Shown here piece by piece: positions 5,340-9,301 of a stretch of DNA of 9,301 bases (the first letter of the stretch is position 1; the number at the start of each line of letters is the position of its first letter). The notes beneath the pieces were generated by a model. The model worked only from the letters and a program-made list of their open reading frames with translations. It was not told where the DNA came from and searched no databases. Source of the stretch: UBA2137 sp050251555 (GTDB taxonomy: Bacteria; Pseudomonadota; Alphaproteobacteria; Micavibrionales; Micavibrionaceae); NCBI GenBank assembly GCA_050251555.1, contig JBFWMN010000069.1, positions 1-9,301 on the forward strand. The letters are read 5' to 3'. The position numbers and the translations under genes were made by a program.

Positions 5340-5420
5340 ATCTCTGTCGTTTAACCTTGTTCGCGTTGAGCCTAAACCGCGCTTTTCCGCGCATTTTGTG
5401 CTGTTTTTTCTATTTGCGCT

Positions 5421-5792
5421 TTATTTACCCTGTTTTTTTCGTTTATGCAACTCTGCAAAACCCACTCCGGTGCCGATTTTTTGCGTAATTTTGTAGATAT
5501 TCAAAAAGCCGACGCCGATTCCGGTAAAAATAAAGATCATGAAGAAGATCGGTTTTGTCTCGAGCCAGTAATCGAGGCCATATCCGATCAGGCTGCCTGA
5601 CAGCACGGAAACAACCATTTCCGTACCTGCGCGAATACCGAGCTGCATGTCGGTTGCGTCTTCTTCCTTGGCTTTGAGACGCTCAAGTTCCGCTTTTGTC
5701 GGATTACCGATACCTGAGGCACGCGCCATAGCGATTTTTTCGCGCAAACGCTCATCTTCATCAGGAAGTTCTGTCTTGTCATCATCTGTCAT
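5421..5792 (-). CDS. atpI: ATP synthase assembly factor AtpI/AtpZ
   Basis: This 123-residue membrane protein opens the Fo operon. Family members help assemble the c-ring and have been linked to magnesium supply. Residues 1-50 are acidic and charged and probably cytoplasmic. Two membrane helices follow (about 57-75 and 82-102), joined by a short turn with the family pattern GYGLDYWLETKPIFFMI (70-86) and GIGVGFLNIYK (91-101). A basic tail (HKRKKQGK) ends it. The start ATG at 5792 is ten bases after the smc stop, with no clear Shine-Dalgarno sequence, so its translation is probably coupled to smc. Sequence similarity in this family is low, so the call leans on the helix pair and on position. The atpI versus atpZ name is a matter of nomenclature. 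Confidence 0.88.
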   Translation of the reverse strand: MTDDDKTELPDEDERLREKIAMARASGIGNPTKAELERLKAKEEDATDMQLGIRAGTEMVVSVLSGSLIGYGLDYWLETKPIFFMIFIFTGIGVGFLNIYKITQKIGTGVGFAELHKRKKQGK

Positions 5793-5802
5793 GGGATATC
5801 AC

Positions 5803-8800
5803 TTATTCCGCAGCATCCATAAAATCGAGCTTTTGTTGCAGATCAACTGAAACAAGCTGCGAAATACCGCGTTCAGCCATTGTGACACCATACAGACGGT
5901 TCATGCGGGCCATGGTCAATCGATGGTGAGTAATGACCAGGAAGCGTGTCGTGCCTTTGGCAACCATTTCCTCAAGCAAATTGCATACGCGGTCAACGTT
6001 GGCATCATCAAGCGGCGCGTCAATCTCATCGAGAACGCAGATCGGTGCGGGATTGGTTAGGAACATCGCAAAAATCAGCGCGATGGAAGTCAGAGTTTGT
6101 TCTCCACCTGACAACAGTGAGAGAGACTGTAGCGATTTTCCAGGGGGCTGCGCATAAATTTCAAGCCCCGCCTCCAGAACGTCACTGGAATCAATCAATT
6201 GCAGATAGGCCGTTCCGCCACCGAAGAGGCGGGTAAAGAGATGTGTAAAGTAGTTGTTGATCAAATCAAAAGCAGCACGCAGGCGATCACGCGCCTCTGA
6301 ATTCAGCTTGTTAATGGCTTCTCTTAACTCTTCAATCGCTTTGGTCAGGTCATTGCGCTCAGACAGGATCGTGCCAAGCTGCTTTTCAATTTCGTCGGCT
6401 TCGGCTTCGGCACGCAAATTCACAGGCCCAATCGATTCCCGTTCGCGCACCAAACGGTCACGCTTGTGACGCAGCGGTTCGGCAGCAATTTTTTCACCAT
6501 CGGTCTTTCTTAAATTCTCAAGCTCTTTGGCAAATTTGGACAAAAGCGCGGGAGGGGCCAGATCAAATGTCTCTTCAATAGAGAGAGAGACACTCTGGCA
6601 TGTGGCTTGCGCCGCTTCCAATGTTGCTGCGGCACGTCCACGCGCCTCGCGGGCATCTAGAGATTCTTGTTCCTTTTCACGTAAGCCGCGACGCGTTTCT
6701 GAAAGCTCGCTCTCGGCTTTTGCAAGGCGGTCATTCAAATCGAATTTGCGTGATTCCAGCTCGCCGATAGAAGACAGGATATCCTGCTTTTCCTTGGCAA
6801 TTGCGGCGGGACGATCTTTCATCCCCTCAAGCTTTTCGCTTGCCTCAATTTCGCGTTTGGCAATTTTCTCAAGTTGGTCTTTGGCGCGGATCGAGCGGTT
6901 CTTTAAGTTGACGATCTCATCCGTGATCGCATGCAAGCGTATCTCACGGCGCTTCTTGACCGATTCAGCCTGTTCCAACTCGGATGCGCAGGCATGATAG
7001 GCTTCGCGGGCAGCTTCGGCCTTACTTTCAAGCTCACCGATATCAACCTCACCACCGGCCTCTGCCGTTTTTTGCAGGGCGTTCAAGGCCGTTTCAGCGT
7101 CTTTCAGTCGGGCTGTGGTTTCGCTCAAACGCTCTTCGGTTTGGGTCAGCGTTGTGGTGAGGCGCGTGCGCTCTTCCAAGGTACGGCTCTGTTGATCCTC
7201 ATGCGATTTTAACTCTCGGCGCGCTGTTGCCAGATCACGTTCTGCCGTCTCACGGGATGAGCGGGTCTCTTTTCGTTTATCAAAAAGCGCGCTGCGTCGA
7301 TCCTGCTCGGCACTCAGTGCTTCCTCAAGTTTGGCGAGCGCCTTTTCCAGTTTGGGCGCATCCTTTTCAAGATCCTTCAAACGGTTCTTTTGCTTCAAAA
7401 GCATGCTTTGCGTATCGGGGGCCTCAGCCGTGATGCGGTACCCGTCCCAACGCCAGAAATCGCCTTGCGCCGTCACAATGGTTTGACCTGCTTTAAGGGA
7501 CTTCAAAGCCTGTTCGGCTGTTGTCGTATCGGGTGCCAGACCGATCATTGAAAGGGCAGGGTGTAACAGATCGGGGCCGCTCACCACTTCTGAAAGCGGC
7601 TTCAAACCGGCGGGCAGGGCAGGTAAGTCTTTTGTCGTGACAGATGTCTTGAACCAGCTTTTTTGTGCGTTCTGGTCAAGTGATGCCGCCAAAGCCTCAC
7701 CTAATGCGCGGGAAAGCGCCGTTTCATAACCGCTTTCGGCGTTGATAGCAGCAAGGAGAGGTTCAAATGTCTCGTCCTCAAGCGTTTCAAGCGTTGTTTT
7801 TAACACGCGGATTTCAGAATTCAGCGAGGCGAGTTCAGAGCGTGCCGCGGACAAATCCGCTTGCAATGCTTTTTGTGCGTCATCGGAAGCCTCAATCTCT
7901 GAGGCCAGACGGTCTTCGTCTTTTTGCGCGTTTTCAATAGCCTTTTGCTGAGTTTCGATTGTCTTATTCAGCGTTTTGGCAGTGTCAGCGCCTTCATCAT
8001 GCCCCGCAAGCTCCACAATCTCTTCTTTCAAGGCAGCGATCTTGTCTTTCAGCGCGTCGGCATCGCGGCTCAGCGTGTCAAACTCGCGTTGCTTTGCCGT
8101 CAAATCAGCTTCGCGGGCTGCGATATCTTTAAGAGCTGCCTGATAGAGTTTTTCTGCGTCATCACGCGCTTGCTTTAAGGCGGAGAGTTTTTCTTCCAGC
8201 TCTTTCAGATGAGCAGGCTCATTTTCTGCGGCTTTTCTGATCTCGGCTTCTTCGTGTGCCAAGCGCTCCAAAACGGCAGAATGATCGGAGGCGTTTTCTT
8301 CTTCGTGCGCTTTATCGGCTTTGAGGCTTTCAAGAAGGGCTTTCAGATCCTTGATGGTCTGATTGATACGCTCTTCTTCTTCCTCAAGGCGCTGCAGTCC
8401 GAGGTTACGGGTTTGCCACGCAGCAGAAGCCTTACTGGCAGATTCCCTTAGCTCTGGCATGCCGCTTTCTTGCGTTTCCAATGTGCGTGTCAGTTGCGCA
8501 ATGACTGTCAGTTTCTCGGCAACCTGACTTTCGGCAGAAGACAAAAGCGAGCGCGCCGTTTCCAGTGCATCATTGGCCTGTATCCACTCAAGACAGGCGA
8601 GAACACCTTGTAATTCAGCAATCTCGTCGGATAGACCTCTGTATTTCGCGGCTTGGCGTGCCTGACGGCGCAATGCATTTAACTGGTTTTCCAGCCCGCC
8701 CACGGAATCATTAATACGGACAAGGTTTGCATCCGCTGCGCGCAGGCGAATTTCCGCTTCGTGGCGGCGAGCATAAAGACCTGAGATCCCTGCGGATTCT

Positions 8801-9297
8801 TCCAAGACCTTACGACGCTCAAGCGGTTTGGCATTGATCATCTCTGTCACACGACCTTGCGAGACAAGAGCGGGGGAGTTTGCTCCGACGACGATATCGG
8901 CAAACAGCATTTGCGTATCGCGGGCGCGCACGACCTTGCCGTTGATACGGTAGGTTGAGCCCTGATCGCGCTCGATGCGGCGCACGACCTCAATCTCGTT
9001 CATGCCGTTAAAGGCAGGTGGTGCGTTTCGTTCGGAATTATCGAGAACAACCGAGACTTCGGCAAAATTACGAGAGGAGCGGGACGCCGTCCCGTTAAAG
9101 ATCACGTCTTCCATCCCGTCGCCGCGCATACGCTTGGCTGAGTTTTCACCCATCACCCAGCGTAAAGCTTCGACAAGATTGGATTTTCCACAACCGTTCG
9201 GTCCGACAATACCCGTCAGACCTTCGCCGACCTCAATTTCTGTGCGGTCGGCAAAGGACTTAAAACCATTTAAACGCAGACGGGTAAACTGAACCAT
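5803..9297 (-). CDS. smc: Chromosome partition/condensation protein SMC
   Basis: SMC is the ATPase core of the bacterial condensin that extrudes DNA loops and helps segregate replicated origins, usually with ScpA and ScpB. The 1164-residue protein is full length for the family. The N-terminal head has Walker A GPNGCGKSN (32-40) and the SQGRVTEMI Q-loop region. A coiled coil of several hundred residues leads to a hinge at about 510-640 (GYETALSRALGEALAA to GDFWRWDGYRI). The second coiled-coil arm returns to the C-terminal head: signature LSGGEQ (1062-1067), Walker B ICVLDEIDAPLDD (1086-1098, catalytic Glu1091) and the ITHH switch (1122-1125). The hinge is the alphaproteobacterial type, with the tryptophan-rich GDFWRWDG and without the glycine motif of Bacillus SMC. 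The ATG at 9297 gives the expected MVQFTRLRLNGFKSF start. A TGA lies directly before it at the window edge, possibly the end of an upstream gene. smc is followed after ten bases by atpI. Confidence 0.97.
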   Translation of the reverse strand: MVQFTRLRLNGFKSFADRTEIEVGEGLTGIVGPNGCGKSNLVEALRWVMGENSAKRMRGDGMEDVIFNGTASRSSRNFAEVSVVLDNSERNAPPAFNGMNEIEVVRRIERDQGSTYRINGKVVRARDTQMLFADIVVGANSPALVSQGRVTEMINAKPLERRKVLEESAGISGLYARRHEAEIRLRAADANLVRINDSVGGLENQLNALRRQARQAAKYRGLSDEIAELQGVLACLEWIQANDALETARSLLSSAESQVAEKLTVIAQLTRTLETQESGMPELRESASKASAAWQTRNLGLQRLEEEEERINQTIKDLKALLESLKADKAHEEENASDHSAVLERLAHEEAEIRKAAENEPAHLKELEEKLSALKQARDDAEKLYQAALKDIAAREADLTAKQREFDTLSRDADALKDKIAALKEEIVELAGHDEGADTAKTLNKTIETQQKAIENAQKDEDRLASEIEASDDAQKALQADLSAARSELASLNSEIRVLKTTLETLEDETFEPLLAAINAESGYETALSRALGEALAASLDQNAQKSWFKTSVTTKDLPALPAGLKPLSEVVSGPDLLHPALSMIGLAPDTTTAEQALKSLKAGQTIVTAQGDFWRWDGYRITAEAPDTQSMLLKQKNRLKDLEKDAPKLEKALAKLEEALSAEQDRRSALFDKRKETRSSRETAERDLATARRELKSHEDQQSRTLEERTRLTTTLTQTEERLSETTARLKDAETALNALQKTAEAGGEVDIGELESKAEAAREAYHACASELEQAESVKKRREIRLHAITDEIVNLKNRSIRAKDQLEKIAKREIEASEKLEGMKDRPAAIAKEKQDILSSIGELESRKFDLNDRLAKAESELSETRRGLREKEQESLDAREARGRAAATLEAAQATCQSVSLSIEETFDLAPPALLSKFAKELENLRKTDGEKIAAEPLRHKRDRLVRERESIGPVNLRAEAEADEIEKQLGTILSERNDLTKAIEELREAINKLNSEARDRLRAAFDLINNYFTHLFTRLFGGGTAYLQLIDSSDVLEAGLEIYAQPPGKSLQSLSLLSGGEQTLTSIALIFAMFLTNPAPICVLDEIDAPLDDANVDRVCNLLEEMVAKGTTRFLVITHHRLTMARMNRLYGVTMAERGISQLVSVDLQQKLDFMDAAE

Positions 9298-9301
9298 TCA
9301 T

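Noticed and set aside
5360..5400. GCGC/GCGC stem in the atpI-atpB gap
   Set aside because: Only four or five pairs with no T run behind it; too weak to call as a terminator or a regulatory element.
1..9301. CRISPR array, tRNA, rRNA, insertion sequence or phage genes
   Set aside because: No spaced repeats, transposase or integrase motifs or terminal inverted repeats were found, and nearly all of the sequence is accounted for by housekeeping genes.

Overview
All ten confidently identified protein genes in this window lie on the minus strand. The gene families, the split F-type ATP synthase layout and the SMC hinge type point to an alphaproteobacterium of moderate G+C. The evidence is an Fo-only operon (atpI-atpB-atpE-b'-b with no F1 genes attached), two distinct b-type subunits, a nadD-rsfS-rlmH-envC string of the kind common in that class, and an SMC with the alphaproteobacterial 'GDFWRWDG' hinge. 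I cannot name a genus. A Micavibrio-like or rhodospirillal-like lineage is possible but is a guess. No mobile element, tRNA, rRNA, CRISPR array or sign of recent transfer was seen; this is a housekeeping region.

Layout in transcription order, right to left. smc (9297-5803) encodes the full-length chromosome condensation ATPase. Ten bases later begins the Fo operon: atpI/atpZ assembly factor (5792-5421), atpB subunit a (5339-4584), a 146-bp gap with a 14-bp direct repeat at each edge, atpE subunit c (4437-4213), subunit b' (4174-3533) and subunit b (3512-3009). A hairpin (3010-2985) overlaps the atpF stop and fills the gap to nadD. nadD (2978-2334) appears to use a TTG start with no recognisable ribosome binding site. 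A 169-bp gap follows, holding a clear intrinsic terminator (2240-2209), a plausible promoter (2326-2297) and a 31-codon reading frame whose stop codon falls in the terminator loop. Then come rsfS (2164-1781), rlmH (1758-1297) and an envC-like murein hydrolase activator (1264-41). The last 40 bases lead out of the window, probably toward another gene on the same strand.

Functionally the window joins chromosome condensation (SMC), the membrane rotor and stator of ATP synthase, NAD synthesis (NadD), ribosome control (RsfS silences large subunits, RlmH modifies 23S rRNA) and division-linked cell-wall splitting (EnvC). No new system is evident. The most interesting spot is the nadD-rsfS gap, which has the layout of a translation-sensitive attenuator, or of a short terminated RNA, ahead of the two ribosome-related genes. 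This is an inference from sequence layout only.
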